The notes under the pieces are model-generated. The model ran no database searches, was not told the origin of the DNA, and worked only from the letters and a program-made list of their open reading frames with translations. A DNA stretch of 64,000 nucleotides from Lignipirellula cremea. Lineage in GTDB: Bacteria; Planctomycetota; Planctomycetia; Pirellulales; Pirellulaceae. Below, piece after piece: positions 44,884 to 53,920 of this stretch (its first letter is position 1; each line of letters opens with the position of its first letter). The DNA is taken from contig NZ_CP036433.1 in NCBI RefSeq assembly GCF_007751035.1, forward strand, positions 1,779,001 through 1,843,000, written 5' to 3'. The translations under genes were made by a program, and so were the position numbers.

Positions 44884-46290
44884 GTGCCTGTCGCCGATGC
44901 TCCGCCGCCGTTGCCTGCTGTCGCGCCGGACGATTCGACCGGCGACGCATCCGCCTCCACGCGCGCGGTCAACTCGCCCGGCCTGTTCGCCGGGATTGCA
45001 GCGGTGGCCGCCGTGCTGCTGGTGGGGATGCTGCTGGGCTCCACGCTGCTGCTGTATGCGGCCGTGATGGGGGCCGGCGTGGTGTTGCTGAACCGCTTCC
45101 TCACCGCGGCATGGTCGGCGGGCGTGACGGGGCGACGCCTGGAGTTGCCGCAAGAGCTGGAAGTGGGCGAGCGGGCGACCGTCGCTATCGAGGTGCATAA
45201 CCACAGCCGGCTGCCGATCCCCTGGCTGCTGGTCGAGGATCTGCTGCCGCGTAGCGCTTTGCTGCCGCCGGTTTCCCTGCGTCTGGAAGGGTCGCGACTG
45301 CGGCTGTTATTGCTCTGGCCGGGCGAGCGGAAGGTCGTCAACTATCAACTGATCTGCGACCGCCGCGGCTACTATCAGATCGGGCCGACCGTGTTGGAGA
45401 CGGGCGATCTGATGGGCCTGCAGCGACGCTATCGAGTGGGCGCCGAGCCGCATTTCCTGCTGGTCGCGCCGAAGATTGTGCCGCTGGAAGGATACGACGT
45501 CGCCTCCCGCCGGCCGATTGGCGAGATCCGCATGAGCTGGCAACTGTTCGACGATCCGACCCGCCTGCAGGGCGTGCGGCCCTGGCGCCCTGGCGATCCG
45601 CTGCGGCAGGTGCACTGGGCGGCCACTGCGCGGACGGGCGAACTGCACAGCAAGATCTATGAGCCGTCGAGCATGGCCGGCGCCACGCTGGTGCTGGACA
45701 TGCACCGCGACACCAACCCCGATGCGCAGGAGCCCGTGCGGACCGATCTGGCCGTGACGCTGGCGGCCTCGCTGGCGCATGCGCTCTACCAGATGAACCA
45801 GCCGTTTGGCCTGGCCAGTAACGGTCGCGACGCGGCCGACCGCATTCGTACTTCCGGCTGGATGACCGATTACCGCACCCGCCAGGCGGCCCAGTCCCAG
45901 CTGGCGATGCGCGAAGAAGACGATCGTCTGCGGCCGCAGATTCATCCCGCTTCGCGCGGACCGCAGCACTTCCAGGAACTGCGCCGAGCGCTCGCCCGGC
46001 TGGAACGGACCGATGGTCTGACGCTGGCCCAGTTGCTGGTCGAGTGCGAGCCGCGTCTGTCCCGCAGCACCACGCTGATCGTCGTCCTGCAGCAATGCGA
46101 CGAAGCGACCGCTGGCGTGCTCTGTCGCCTGGTCGGACGCGGGTGGGCCGTGACGGCCGTCATCAATACGTTCGAGCATTTCGACTACGCCCAGACCGCC
46201 GGGCCGCTCATCGGCGGCGGCGTCCGCACGCTGCATCTGCGCGACTTCGACTCCCTGCCCGAAATCTGCCGCCAGGGCGTGTTGCGATAG
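44884..46290 (+). CDS. DUF58 domain protein
   Basis: A 468-residue protein with a GTG start. Two membrane helices are near the N-terminus (LFAGIAAVAAVLLVGMLLG and LLLYAAVMGAGVVLLN), followed by a beta-rich segment and the DUF58 core: RPWRPGDPLRQVHWAATART (about 232-251) and LHSKIYEP. The core resembles a von Willebrand A domain lacking part of the MIDAS. It is nearly always paired with MoxR and often with transglutaminase or VWA genes, which are absent here. Likely a membrane-bound MoxR client; exact job unknown. Confidence 0.9.
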   Translation: MPVADAPPPLPAVAPDDSTGDASASTRAVNSPGLFAGIAAVAAVLLVGMLLGSTLLLYAAVMGAGVVLLNRFLTAAWSAGVTGRRLELPQELEVGERATVAIEVHNHSRLPIPWLLVEDLLPRSALLPPVSLRLEGSRLRLLLLWPGERKVVNYQLICDRRGYYQIGPTVLETGDLMGLQRRYRVGAEPHFLLVAPKIVPLEGYDVASRRPIGEIRMSWQLFDDPTRLQGVRPWRPGDPLRQVHWAATARTGELHSKIYEPSSMAGATLVLDMHRDTNPDAQEPVRTDLAVTLAASLAHALYQMNQPFGLASNGRDAADRIRTSGWMTDYRTRQAAQSQLAMREEDDRLRPQIHPASRGPQHFQELRRALARLERTDGLTLAQLLVECEPRLSRSTTLIVVLQQCDEATAGVLCRLVGRGWAVTAVINTFEHFDYAQTAGPLIGGGVRTLHLRDFDSLPEICRQGVLR

Positions 46291-46693
46291 TTCGCGCTGG
46301 GAGCACGCCGAGAAGGACTGCCCGATATTGATTCGTCGTATTCAGGAAGGACGGACGTCGGACAGTCGCCTTTCACTGCGTGAAAGGACGCGTACTTTTG
46401 CGGAGCAAAAGTCGACTTTCTGCGCCGGCTGGTTCGCAAAACGACCGAACAAGAATCGACAGTAATTACCTTCGCGCTCTCCGTGAAAGATCGCGTTCTT
46501 TTGCGGAGCAAAAGAAGTCGGACCCGCGACTACCCTCGGATAACCGTTTCACAATTTCTACTCGCCAGACGTGACTTTCCAGGCGACCGCGGCGAGACTT
46601 GCGACGGGGCCGTCGGGATGGTGTATAAACACCCGTTCCGAAGTGAACTGTGTGACTGCCAACGAACCTCTTTCCAGGGCGAATGATCCCGCC
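46291..46693. other. Intergenic region with hairpin element
   Basis: This 403-bp gap lies between DUF58 and the acyl-CoA ligase, both on plus. It contains dispersed element copy D (46345-46520), which is partly duplicated. The rest (46521-46693) should carry the promoter of the ligase/dehydrogenase operon; I see no clear operator. Confidence 0.5.
46345..46520. repeat. Dispersed hairpin element, copy D (partly duplicated)
   Basis: Hairpin 1 is CCTTTCAC-TGC-GTGAAAGG (46369-46387) and hairpin 2 is ACTTTTGC-GGA-GCAAAAGT (46394-46412). About 90 bp later a second, partial copy has CCGTGAAAGATCGCG and hairpin CTTTTGC-GGA-GCAAAAG (46498-46514). Hairpin 2 here has T-A where copies A and C have C-G at the same stem position. 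Confidence 0.85.
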
Positions 46694-48595
46694 ATGACGA
46701 ACGAACCGGCCGATCCGACTGCCGACAACACCGCAAGCGATACCTGGCGTCCCACGCCCGAGATGATCGCGGCGAGCAGCCTTGCCTGGCTGATGCAACG
46801 GGCAGGCGTGGCGGACTACGCCGCCTTGCATCGCTGGTCGGTCGAACAGCCGGCCGCGTTCTGGCAGGCGACGGTCGAGCTGCTGGGCATTCCCTTTCGC
46901 CAGCCGTACACGGAACTGCTCAACCTGGACCAGGGCGTCGAGCAGCCGCGGTGGTTCGCCGGCGCCCAGATGAACATCGTCGACAGCTGCTTCACGGCTC
47001 CCGCCGATTCGCCTGCGATTGTGCAGCAGGTCGAAGGCGGATCGCTACAGACGGTCAGCGTCGGCGAGCTGCAGTCGCTGACAGGTCGTGTCACTCGGGG
47101 GCTGTTGCGGCGGGGTTGCCAGCCGGGCGATGCGTACGCCATTTTGATGCCGATGACGATCGAATGCGTCGCCATTTACCTGGGGCTGATCCAGGCCGGC
47201 TGCGTGGTGGTGAGTATCGCCGACAGCTTCCAGCCGCAAGAGATTCGCACGCGGCTGCGGATCAGCAGCGCCGTCGGGATCTTTACGCAGACGCACCTGG
47301 CCCGCGGCTCCCGCCGGTTTCCGCTGTATGAAAATGCAATCGCCGCCGAGGGACCGCCGGCCATCGTCCTGCCGGCGGCGACGCCAGGTTCTATGCCGCC
47401 GCTGACCCCTGGCGACTTGCTACGGGAGCAGGATACCAGCTGGGACGACTTCCTGGGCGACGAGACCACAGCGGATGCCGGCGACGTGGCGGCGGTTGCG
47501 GCGGACCCGTCGACGATGATCAACATCCTGTTCTCCTCCGGCACGACGGGCGACCCGAAGGCCATTCCCTGGTCCCATACCACGCCGATCAAGTGCGGCG
47601 CCGACGGCCGCTTTCATCAGAACATCCAGCCGGGCGATGTGGTCGTGTGGCCGACGAATATCGGCTGGATGATGGGACCGTGGTTGATCTTCGCCAGCCT
47701 GATGAATCGGGCGACGATGGGGTTGTTCGTTGGTTCGCCGCTGGGCCCCGAGTTCTGCCGCTTTGTGCAGGACGCCCGTACGACCATGCTGGGCGTGGTG
47801 CCGAGCCTGGTAAAAACCTGGCGGACGGGCGACTGCGTGCAGGGGCTGGACTGGTCGACGATCAAAAATTTCAGTTCGACCGGCGAATGCTCGCGGGTCG
47901 ACGACATGGTCTGGCTGATGCAGCAGGCCGGCGGGAAACCGGTCGTCGAATACTGCGGCGGCACCGAGATCGGCGGCGGTTATGTGGCCTGCGCTCTGGT
48001 AGAACCGTGCCGGGCCGGCGTGTTCAATTCGCCCACGCTGGGGATCGATCTGGTCCTGCTCAATGAACAAGGAGAGCCGGCGGACGAGGGCGAGGTGTTC
48101 CTGGTTCCGCCGTCGATCGGTTTCTCCACGTCGCTGCTCAACCGCGATCACCATGCGACCTATTACGCCGATACGCCGACCGGGCCGCAGGGGCAAACGC
48201 TCCGGCGCCATGGCGATCAAATGATCCGGCTGGCCGATGGCTGGCAGGCCCAGGGACGCGCCGACGACACCATGAACCTGGGCGGCATCAAGGTCGGTTC
48301 GGCCGAGATCGAGCGGGTCCTGCAGACCACGCCGGGCGTCCAGGAGGCGGCGGCGGTGGCGGTCGCTCCCGGCGGCGGACCGAGCCAGCTGGTAATCTAT
48401 GCGGTCGCGTCGTCGGTCCCGCCAGGCGGGGCGGCGGAACTGATGCAGCAGATGCAGCAGCGCATCAAAACAGAGCTGAACCCGTTGTTCAAAATTCACG
48501 ATCTGGTGCTGGTCGACGTCATGCCCCGCACCGCTTCCAATAAACTGATGCGCCGCGTTTTGCGAGACCAGTATGTCAACACCTCCCGCCCTTAA
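46694..48595 (+). CDS. AMP-dependent acyl-CoA ligase (acetate/acetoacetate type)
   Basis: A 633-residue ANL-superfamily enzyme. The P-loop motif is ILFSSGTTGDPKAIPW, followed by WPTNIGWMMGPW, EYCGGTEIGGGY, and the hinge HGDQMIRLADGWQAQGRADD; the C-terminal acceptor Lys is in PRTASNKLMRR. It resembles acetoacetyl-CoA synthetases and the plant AAE17/18 group. The next gene, 3-hydroxybutyrate dehydrogenase, makes acetoacetate, so activation of acetoacetate to its CoA ester is the likely role. Start is ATG at 46694; an in-frame GTG lies upstream. Confidence 0.87.
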   Translation: MTNEPADPTADNTASDTWRPTPEMIAASSLAWLMQRAGVADYAALHRWSVEQPAAFWQATVELLGIPFRQPYTELLNLDQGVEQPRWFAGAQMNIVDSCFTAPADSPAIVQQVEGGSLQTVSVGELQSLTGRVTRGLLRRGCQPGDAYAILMPMTIECVAIYLGLIQAGCVVVSIADSFQPQEIRTRLRISSAVGIFTQTHLARGSRRFPLYENAIAAEGPPAIVLPAATPGSMPPLTPGDLLREQDTSWDDFLGDETTADAGDVAAVAADPSTMINILFSSGTTGDPKAIPWSHTTPIKCGADGRFHQNIQPGDVVVWPTNIGWMMGPWLIFASLMNRATMGLFVGSPLGPEFCRFVQDARTTMLGVVPSLVKTWRTGDCVQGLDWSTIKNFSSTGECSRVDDMVWLMQQAGGKPVVEYCGGTEIGGGYVACALVEPCRAGVFNSPTLGIDLVLLNEQGEPADEGEVFLVPPSIGFSTSLLNRDHHATYYADTPTGPQGQTLRRHGDQMIRLADGWQAQGRADDTMNLGGIKVGSAEIERVLQTTPGVQEAAAVAVAPGGGPSQLVIYAVASSVPPGGAAELMQQMQQRIKTELNPLFKIHDLVLVDVMPRTASNKLMRRVLRDQYVNTSRP

Positions 48596-49343
48596 CATTT
48601 TGATCAGTGGAGCCGGCAGCGGACTGGGACGCGGTCTGGCGCAGGAGCTGGCCCGCCAGGGGCATACGATTCTGGCGACCGATTACCGCCTGGAAGCGGC
48701 CGCGGAAACGGTCGACCTGGTCGCGGCGGAGAACGGAGCCGCGCAAGCGTTCGCGCTGGACGTGACGGACGAAAGTTCGGTGCGGGCGTTCTTTGCCAGC
48801 GCTCCGCCGGTCGACGTACTGCTGAACAATGCTGGCCTGCAGCATGTGGAAAAGGTGGCGGACTTTCCGCCCGATCGCTGGGACCGGCTGCTGCAGGTGC
48901 TGTTGACCGGGAGCTTCCTGCTGACCCAGGCCGCGTTGCCTGGCATGCGGGAGCGGGGCTTCGGCCGGATTGTGAATATCGGCTCGATCCATTCACTGGT
49001 CGCTTCGCCTGGCAAGAGCGCCTACGTGGCGGCCAAGCATGGACTGCTGGGGCTGGCGAAGGTGGTGGCGCTGGAAACGGGCGATGTGGATATTACCTGC
49101 AACACGATCTGCCCTGCGTACATTCGTACGCCTTTGGTCGACGCCCAGATTGCCGACCAGGCGCGGGTCCGGGGGATGTCGCCTGAGGAAGTGATCGACA
49201 ACATCATGCTGGCGCCGATGCCGAAGAAGGCGTTTATCACGATTGCCGAAGTGGCGGCGACGGTCGCCTTTTTGATCAGTCCTTTGGCCCGTAACATTAC
49301 GGCCCAGGCGATCGCCATCGACGGCGGCTGGACCTCGCAGTAG
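48573..49343 (+). CDS. 3-hydroxybutyrate dehydrogenase (SDR family)
   Basis: A 256-residue short-chain dehydrogenase. The cofactor motif is GAGSGLGRGLA (14-24), NNAGLQHVE gives the structural Asn and the substrate-side residues, and the catalytic set is Ser in IGSIHSL with Y-x3-K in SAYVAAKHG. ICPAYIRTPLVDAQI and NIMLAPMPKKAFITI are characteristic of D-3-hydroxybutyrate dehydrogenase. It oxidises 3-hydroxybutyrate to acetoacetate with NAD+. The gene overlaps the preceding ligase gene by 23 bp, so translation is coupled and the pair forms a hydroxybutyrate use pathway. Confidence 0.9.
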   Translation: MSTPPALNILISGAGSGLGRGLAQELARQGHTILATDYRLEAAAETVDLVAAENGAAQAFALDVTDESSVRAFFASAPPVDVLLNNAGLQHVEKVADFPPDRWDRLLQVLLTGSFLLTQAALPGMRERGFGRIVNIGSIHSLVASPGKSAYVAAKHGLLGLAKVVALETGDVDITCNTICPAYIRTPLVDAQIADQARVRGMSPEEVIDNIMLAPMPKKAFITIAEVAATVAFLISPLARNITAQAIAIDGGWTSQ

Positions 49344-49479
49344 ATCCCCTCGCAGTCGCCGCGACTGTCGCCGGACGGGAGCGGTGAGAAACTTCGTCCG
49401 GGTAATACTTTTCACCGCCTCCCCGGTCGGGTAGGTTGACCGTTTTCTCGTCCAGGCAACTCAGCGATCGCCGTCACTT

Positions 49480-51669
49480 ATGAGCGAAGCATCCGATATT
49501 GCGTCTCCCGAAGAAGCCCCCAGTTCCATTGAGGCTCCGCCCAATACGCTCTTTGGCATTCTGGCCCGGCTGGGTCCGGGTTTGATTGTCGCCGGCTCGA
49601 TTGTGGGTTCGGGGGAACTGATCGCCACCACGGCCACCGGCGCCCAGGCAGGGTTCACCCTGCTGTGGCTGATCGTGATTGGCTGCGTGATCAAAGTCTT
49701 CTGCCAGGTGGAGATGGGCCGTTACGCCATCACCGAAGGGAAGACGACGATGGAAGGCCTGTCGGAAGTGCCCGGCCCGCGCATCCGCGGCCGCGGCAAC
49801 TGGCTGGTCTGGTACTGGTTCGCCATGTTTCTGGCCAGCATCGCGCAGCTGGGCGGCATTGTCGGCGGCGTTGGCCAGGCGCTGGCGATCAGCGCGCCGC
49901 TCACCACGCATGGCCGGATGTATAACGCTTACGCGGCGGCGGAAACCAAGCTGATCGTCCGCGTCAGCGAAGTGCTGGCCGGGGAGAAACGGCTGGCCGC
50001 CGATCCCAGCGACGACACGGCGGCCCAGAGCGAACTGCGGCAAGAGATCCTGGGTCTGGCGGGCGAAAGCGCGATGCGTTTGGCCGCCATCAAGCAGGTC
50101 GAGCTGGAGGAATCGAAAAACGACAAGCAGAAGGCCGTCCTGGAAGAGCAGATCGGCCGGCTGAAGCAGCATCAGGCGGTGGTCGAATCGCTGGCCGAGC
50201 AGCGGGCCGAATATAAAAAGCTGGCCGCCAACTCTTCGCCCGCGACGGCCGACGCCCTGGCCCGACTGGAAAATCTCCTGGCGATGGAAGCCGTCCTGCC
50301 CAACCTGCACGGCATTGATGATCGCCTGGACAAACTGCCGGCTGCCAGCAGCGAGAAGCCGCCGACCGGCCGCCAGACGGAAATTCGCCAGGAGATCGTT
50401 GCGCTCAGCCAGCAGTCGGTCGACCGCCTGCGGGATCTCAAACTGAAGGAACGCGACTGGCTGCCGGATGAAGCCGCCCGGGGCGCCATGGATTCCGAGA
50501 TCGCCACGCTCGGCAAGTTAGCGGATCAGCTGAAGAAAACGGCGACGATAGATCCTGACAACAACGAGGCCTGGCGCCAGGCCGTCAATGCCTTGACCGC
50601 CGCGCCGAAGCCTGGCGCGCCGGCGAGGACCTCTGCGGAAACGCTCAGCCTGTACGACGTGTCGGAGATCGGCAATTACCTGGCGGCCAAACGGATGGTG
50701 CGGCCCAACAACCCGATCGACGATGAAATCTGGGCCACGATCGTCACCGCCTTGACCGCGCTGGTGCTGGTGTTTGGACGGTACGGGCTGATCCAGTCGT
50801 TCTCCACCGCGATGGTGGCCAGCTTCACCCTGGTGACGATCGTGAACCTGTTTATGCTGCAGTCGATTCCGACCTGGGCGATCAGCTTTGACGATATTCT
50901 GACGGGCATCAGTTTTCGCACCGGCAGCAGTCCGGTCGCCATCGCCACGGCCCTGGCGACCTTTGGCATTATCGGCGTCGGAGCCAGCGAGCTGGTGACG
51001 TATCCGTACTGGTGCCTGGAAAAAGGGTATGCCCGCTTTACGGGCCCGCGCGACGCTACGGACGCCTGGGCCGTCCGGGCCAAGGGCTGGCTGCGGGTGA
51101 TGCAGTGGGACGCGTGGTGTTCGATGGTCGTGTACACGTTCGCCACGATCGCCTTCTACATGCTGGGCGCCTCGATCCTGAACCCGGCCGGGTTGCACCC
51201 GGAAGGGAACGAAATGATCCGCAACCTGTCAGTCATGTACGAGCCGGCTTTCGGCCGCACGGCGCAGGTGATCTTTCTGTTTGGCGCCTTTGCGGTGCTG
51301 TACTCGACCTTTTTTGTGGCGAACGCCAGCCACGCACGCGTCTTTGCGGACAGCCTGCGGGTGCTGGGACTGGCCTCGTCGACGCCTGAGTCGCAAGTGC
51401 TGCGGGTGCGCATTTTAAGCGGCCTGTTTCCGTTCCTCTGCCTGATCATTTATGTGCTGGTCGGCGAACCGACGCGGCTGGTTTTGCTAAGCGGCCTGAT
51501 GCAGGCGTTCATGTTGCCGATGCTGGCGGTGGCCGCGCTGTACTTCCGCTATGTGAAATCCGATCCGCGAATTCGGCCCGGCCCGATCTGGGACATCTTC
51601 CTGTGGGTGTCGGCGGCAGGCATGTCGATCGCCGGCTTCTGGGCCGCCTGGGCCAAGTTCGGCTTTTAA
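49480..51669 (+). CDS. Nramp-like transporter with a large hydrophilic insertion
   Basis: A 729-residue membrane protein. Residues 25-140 match the start of Nramp-like metal transporters (LGPGLIVAGSIVGSGELIAT at 31-50 corresponds to TM1; the metal-binding DPGN of classical Nramp is replaced by GSGE). Residues 410-729 continue the transporter (WATIVTALTALVLVFGRYGL; GVGASELVTYPYWCLEKGY for TM6). Between TM3 and TM4, about 265 residues (141-408) form a hydrophilic, Glu/Lys/Gln-rich probable coiled coil. The insert should lie on the periplasmic side if the usual Nramp topology holds. Substrate unknown. The radical SAM operon begins 37 bp downstream. Confidence 0.8.
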   Translation: MSEASDIASPEEAPSSIEAPPNTLFGILARLGPGLIVAGSIVGSGELIATTATGAQAGFTLLWLIVIGCVIKVFCQVEMGRYAITEGKTTMEGLSEVPGPRIRGRGNWLVWYWFAMFLASIAQLGGIVGGVGQALAISAPLTTHGRMYNAYAAAETKLIVRVSEVLAGEKRLAADPSDDTAAQSELRQEILGLAGESAMRLAAIKQVELEESKNDKQKAVLEEQIGRLKQHQAVVESLAEQRAEYKKLAANSSPATADALARLENLLAMEAVLPNLHGIDDRLDKLPAASSEKPPTGRQTEIRQEIVALSQQSVDRLRDLKLKERDWLPDEAARGAMDSEIATLGKLADQLKKTATIDPDNNEAWRQAVNALTAAPKPGAPARTSAETLSLYDVSEIGNYLAAKRMVRPNNPIDDEIWATIVTALTALVLVFGRYGLIQSFSTAMVASFTLVTIVNLFMLQSIPTWAISFDDILTGISFRTGSSPVAIATALATFGIIGVGASELVTYPYWCLEKGYARFTGPRDATDAWAVRAKGWLRVMQWDAWCSMVVYTFATIAFYMLGASILNPAGLHPEGNEMIRNLSVMYEPAFGRTAQVIFLFGAFAVLYSTFFVANASHARVFADSLRVLGLASSTPESQVLRVRILSGLFPFLCLIIYVLVGEPTRLVLLSGLMQAFMLPMLAVAALYFRYVKSDPRIRPGPIWDIFLWVSAAGMSIAGFWAAWAKFGF

Positions 51670-51706
51670 GGGAACGGCCAGGAAGTTACGAAAGAGACGC
51701 TGCCGA

Positions 51707-52513
51707 ATGCTCGACGCTCAATCGCTGCTGGCGACCCATGATCTGCTGCTGGTGACGCTTGATACGCTGCGCTGGGACGTGGCCGAGGAGGCCTGGCGCC
51801 GGGGGGAAACGCCTGTCCTGGCGCAGTACCTGCCGCAGGGCTGGGAACGGCGCCACTCGCCGGGCAGCTTTACTTATGCGGCCCACCACGCGATCTTTGC
51901 CGGCTTCCTGCCGACGCCGGCGTCGCCCGGGAAGCACCCGCGATTGTTCGCCTGTCGCTTTCCCGGCAGCGAAACGTCGACTGCGCAAACATGCGTTTTC
52001 GAGGCGCCCGATCTGCCGTCGGGCTTGCGCGAGCGGGGCTTTCACACGATCTGCATCGGCGGCGTCGGTTTCTTCAACAAGCTCGGTCCGCTGGGAAGCG
52101 TGCTGCCGGGGTTGTTCGAGGAAAGCCACTGGAGTCCGGCCCTGGGGGTGACGGATCCGGAATCGACCCGATATCAGGTAGACCTGGCGATCGAAAGGAT
52201 CGAGGCCTGCGAGCCGGGACGTCGGTTGTTCCTGTTTCTCAATGTGTCGGCTTTGCATCAGCCGAACTGCCATTATCTGCCTGGCGCCACGGTGGATACA
52301 CGCGACTCGCAGCGGGCGGCGCTCGCGTATGTGGATCAGCATCTGCCGCGTTTGATCGAAGCGATGCGACGCCGGGCTCCGCTGCTAGGCCTGCTGATGA
52401 GCGACCATGGCGTGGCGTACGGGGAAGACGGCTACCACGGCCATCGGCTTGCCCATCAGGTCGTCTGGGATGTACCTTACGGGGAGTTCGTTCTCCCCGC
52501 TGCTTCCTGTTGA
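51707..52513 (+). CDS. STM4013/SEN3800-type alkaline phosphatase-superfamily hydrolase
   Basis: A 268-residue protein of the STM4013 group in the sulfatase/alkaline phosphatase superfamily. The first metal-binding stretch is LLVTLDTLRWDV; a possible nucleophile is Thr in GSFTYAAHH, in the place of the sulfatase Cys/Ser; the second metal site is LMSDHGVAYGEDGYHGHRL. It should hydrolyse a phosphate or sulfate ester, or transfer a phospho group; the substrate is unknown. It is the first of three genes (STM4013-4012-4011) read in the same direction with gaps of 12 bp and an overlap of 10 bp. Confidence 0.85.
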   Translation: MLDAQSLLATHDLLLVTLDTLRWDVAEEAWRRGETPVLAQYLPQGWERRHSPGSFTYAAHHAIFAGFLPTPASPGKHPRLFACRFPGSETSTAQTCVFEAPDLPSGLRERGFHTICIGGVGFFNKLGPLGSVLPGLFEESHWSPALGVTDPESTRYQVDLAIERIEACEPGRRLFLFLNVSALHQPNCHYLPGATVDTRDSQRAALAYVDQHLPRLIEAMRRRAPLLGLLMSDHGVAYGEDGYHGHRLAHQVVWDVPYGEFVLPAASC

Positions 52514-52525
52514 GAGCCGACGACC

Positions 52526-53920
52526 ATGCTTGCGACGCCGCCGCTTTCACTCGACACGCTGCTGGCCGGCAGTCCGTTCCGCTCGTACTGCTATTCTTAC
52601 CCGCACAAAACGGCGTATCGCAAGTTCGCCCCGTTGCCGCTGTCGCAGGTCTGGTCGGAAGAAGATCTTTCCGCACTGTTTCTGTATCTGCACATTCCGT
52701 TCTGTGAATATCGCTGCGGCTTTTGCAATCTGTTCACGCTGTCGCAACCGGAGCAAGGCCTGACGACCCGCTACCTCGACGCGCTGGAACGCCAGGTCGA
52801 AACGACGGTCGCCGCCCTGCCCCAGGCGCGGTTCGCCCAGACGGCGATCGGCGGCGGCACGCCCACCTTTTTGACCACGCCGGAACTGGAGCGGTTGTTC
52901 GGCCTGCTCTGCGGTCCACTGGGAGTTCGCCAGGGGGAAACGCCTTTGGGGATCGAGGCTTCGCCGGCGACGATCAACGACGAGAAGCTGGCCCTGCTGC
53001 AGGAGCAAGGCGTCGAACGGTTCAGCATGGGCATTCAAAGTTTCAGCACGGCCGATGTGCATGCGATGGGCCGACCGCAACGGGCCGAAGAAGCGTTCGC
53101 CGCGCTGGAGCTGGTCGGCCGTTACAACTTTCCGGTCGTAAACCTCGACCTGATCTATGGCGGGGCCGGCCAGACGCACGACGCCTGGCGGGAGTCGGTG
53201 CGGCTGGCGATCGACTACCGTCCGCAAGAACTGTTCCTGTATCCGCTGTATGTGCGGCCGCTGACCGGCCTGGGGAAACGCGGCGTTCCGACCGACAAGG
53301 AGTGGGACGCCTGGCGGATCACGGCCTATCGCCAGGCCCGGGAGCAGCTGCTGCAGGCGGGCTACGAACAGGTCTCCCTGCGGATGTTCCGCCTGCCGGC
53401 GCCGCCTGGTGAAGTGCATCGGGTCAGCCAGACGCACGACAAGACTTATGACGAGACGAACGACTCGCCGACCGTGTACCGGTGCCAGGAGGACGGCATG
53501 CTGGGGCTGGGCAGCGGCAGCCGCTCGTACACGCGGGGGCTGCATTACTCGCGCGAGTACGCCGTGGGCTCGCGAGCGATCCGCAACATCCTGGGCGACT
53601 TCCTGCAGAGCACGGCCGACGACTTCGCCCAGGTCGATTATGGGTTTCCCCTGAACGACGACGAGCAGCGGCGGCGGTATTTGATTCTTTCCCTCCTGCA
53701 GGCCGCAGGGCTGGCGACCGGCGACTACCAGCAGCGTTTTGGCGTTCCGGTCGAAGCGGACTTTCCCGAACTGCATGCGCTGGCCGATCACGGGCTGGCG
53801 GTCTGCACGGCGGACCACTGGCGGCTGACAGCTGCGGGGCTGGAATGGTCCGACGCGATCGGCCCCTGGTTTTATTCGGCGGCGGTGGCCCGGCAGATGG
53901 AGGATTACCCGTGGCGTTAG
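52526..53920 (+). CDS. STM4012-type radical SAM protein
   Basis: A 464-residue radical SAM enzyme with the cluster motif C-x3-C-x2-C at Cys60, Cys64 and Cys67 (FCEYRCGFCNLF). The barrel contains GGGTPTFLTTPELERLF and ERFSMGIQSFS, which make it look like coproporphyrinogen dehydrogenase HemN, and a HemN-like C-terminal region is present. It belongs with STM4012 because of its conserved setting between STM4013 and STM4011. A heme-synthesis role is unlikely on this evidence. The 464-residue length is normal for the group. Reaction unknown. Confidence 0.86.
   Translation: MLATPPLSLDTLLAGSPFRSYCYSYPHKTAYRKFAPLPLSQVWSEEDLSALFLYLHIPFCEYRCGFCNLFTLSQPEQGLTTRYLDALERQVETTVAALPQARFAQTAIGGGTPTFLTTPELERLFGLLCGPLGVRQGETPLGIEASPATINDEKLALLQEQGVERFSMGIQSFSTADVHAMGRPQRAEEAFAALELVGRYNFPVVNLDLIYGGAGQTHDAWRESVRLAIDYRPQELFLYPLYVRPLTGLGKRGVPTDKEWDAWRITAYRQAREQLLQAGYEQVSLRMFRLPAPPGEVHRVSQTHDKTYDETNDSPTVYRCQEDGMLGLGSGSRSYTRGLHYSREYAVGSRAIRNILGDFLQSTADDFAQVDYGFPLNDDEQRRRYLILSLLQAAGLATGDYQQRFGVPVEADFPELHALADHGLAVCTADHWRLTAAGLEWSDAIGPWFYSAAVARQMEDYPWR
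53899..53903 (+). promoter_or_regulatory. Ribosome binding site deciding the GTG start
   Basis: GGAGG lies seven bases before the GTG at 53911, inside the last codons of the STM4012 gene. It supports that GTG as start of STM4011 and shows that the two proteins are translated in a coupled way. Confidence 0.8.

Noticed and set aside
52526-53920. Coproporphyrinogen III dehydrogenase (HemN/HemW)
   Set aside because: The fold is similar, but the gene sits in the STM4013-4011 order and there are no other heme genes nearby; assigned to the STM4012 group instead.
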